NCBI RefSeq assembly: GCF_001577835.2
Contig: NC_029543.1
Coordinates: 496,001 to 560,000, forward strand
Source of the DNA: Coturnix japonica
Taxonomy: Eukaryota; Chordata; Aves; Galliformes; Phasianidae
Length of the DNA: 64,000 bases
Direction: 5' to 3'
Shown here: positions 63,911 through 64,000 of the stretch, piece after piece
Layout: each line of letters starts with the position of its first letter
Position numbering within the stretch: the first letter of the stretch is position 1
Position numbers and translations under genes: made by a program
Notes under the pieces: model-generated
What the model was told of the DNA's origin: nothing
The model's input: only the letters and a program-made list of their open reading frames with translations
Database searches by the model: none

Positions 63911-64000
63911 CATCGACAACGCCTTGCTGAGCCACCCCGGCACCGCGGGGCACCCTCAGTGCCAGCACCCACTGCAGGGAGTGGGGCTGTGTATGGGGCC

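Overview
The window is vertebrate, and the gene content and layout indicate a bird, probably a galliform. It looks like a gene-dense, GC-rich, minisatellite-rich microchromosome segment corresponding to human 19p13.3, which in chicken lies on chromosome 28. Genes have spliced GT-AG exons, CpG-island promoters and AATAAA signals. Read on the reverse strand, the order NFIC, SMIM24, DOHH, FZR1, TEKTIP1, MFSD12 matches my recollection of the human order, with two extra genes (a HARBI1-like nuclease and a GRAM-domain gene) inserted. Species and chromosome are inferences.

Layout, left to right. 1-2508 is low-complexity or unassigned sequence ending in a 25-base gap. 2534-2870 is a CpG-rich orphan promoter. 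MFSD12 (+, 3748-9175, ten coding exons) is followed by a GRAMD2-type gene (+, 10848-12680) that converges tail to tail on TEKTIP1 (-, 12996-13962) over one palindromic poly(A) signal. FZR1 (-, CDS 16004-22601) has its promoter at about 25.86 kb in a 52-bp near-perfect inverted repeat shared with a HARBI1-like transposase-derived gene (+, 26163-27895). DOHH (+, 28653-30290), a two-exon small membrane protein gene (+, 32205-32828) and a SMIM24 candidate (+, 33818-34670) follow. From about 34.87 kb to the right edge everything belongs to NFIC (-): a roughly 7 kb repeat-rich 3' UTR, coding exons 2 to 11 from 57178 down to 41842, and part of intron 1. NFIC exon 1 lies outside the window.

Functionally these are mostly unrelated housekeeping or tissue genes held together by synteny: lysosome/melanosome cysteine transport (MFSD12), ER contact-site type GRAM protein, axonemal tektin-bundle protein (TEKTIP1), APC/C co-activator (FZR1), eIF5A hypusination (DOHH), two small membrane proteins, and the CTF/NF-I transcription factor NFIC. 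The NFIC introns and 3' UTR carry most of the repeats, including several degenerate minisatellites that share a TGCA core. They also hold short AT-rich islands dense in transcription-factor motifs that are candidate enhancers.

All exon boundaries were read by eye from splice signals, reading-frame phase and family resemblance recalled from memory. No alignment was run.
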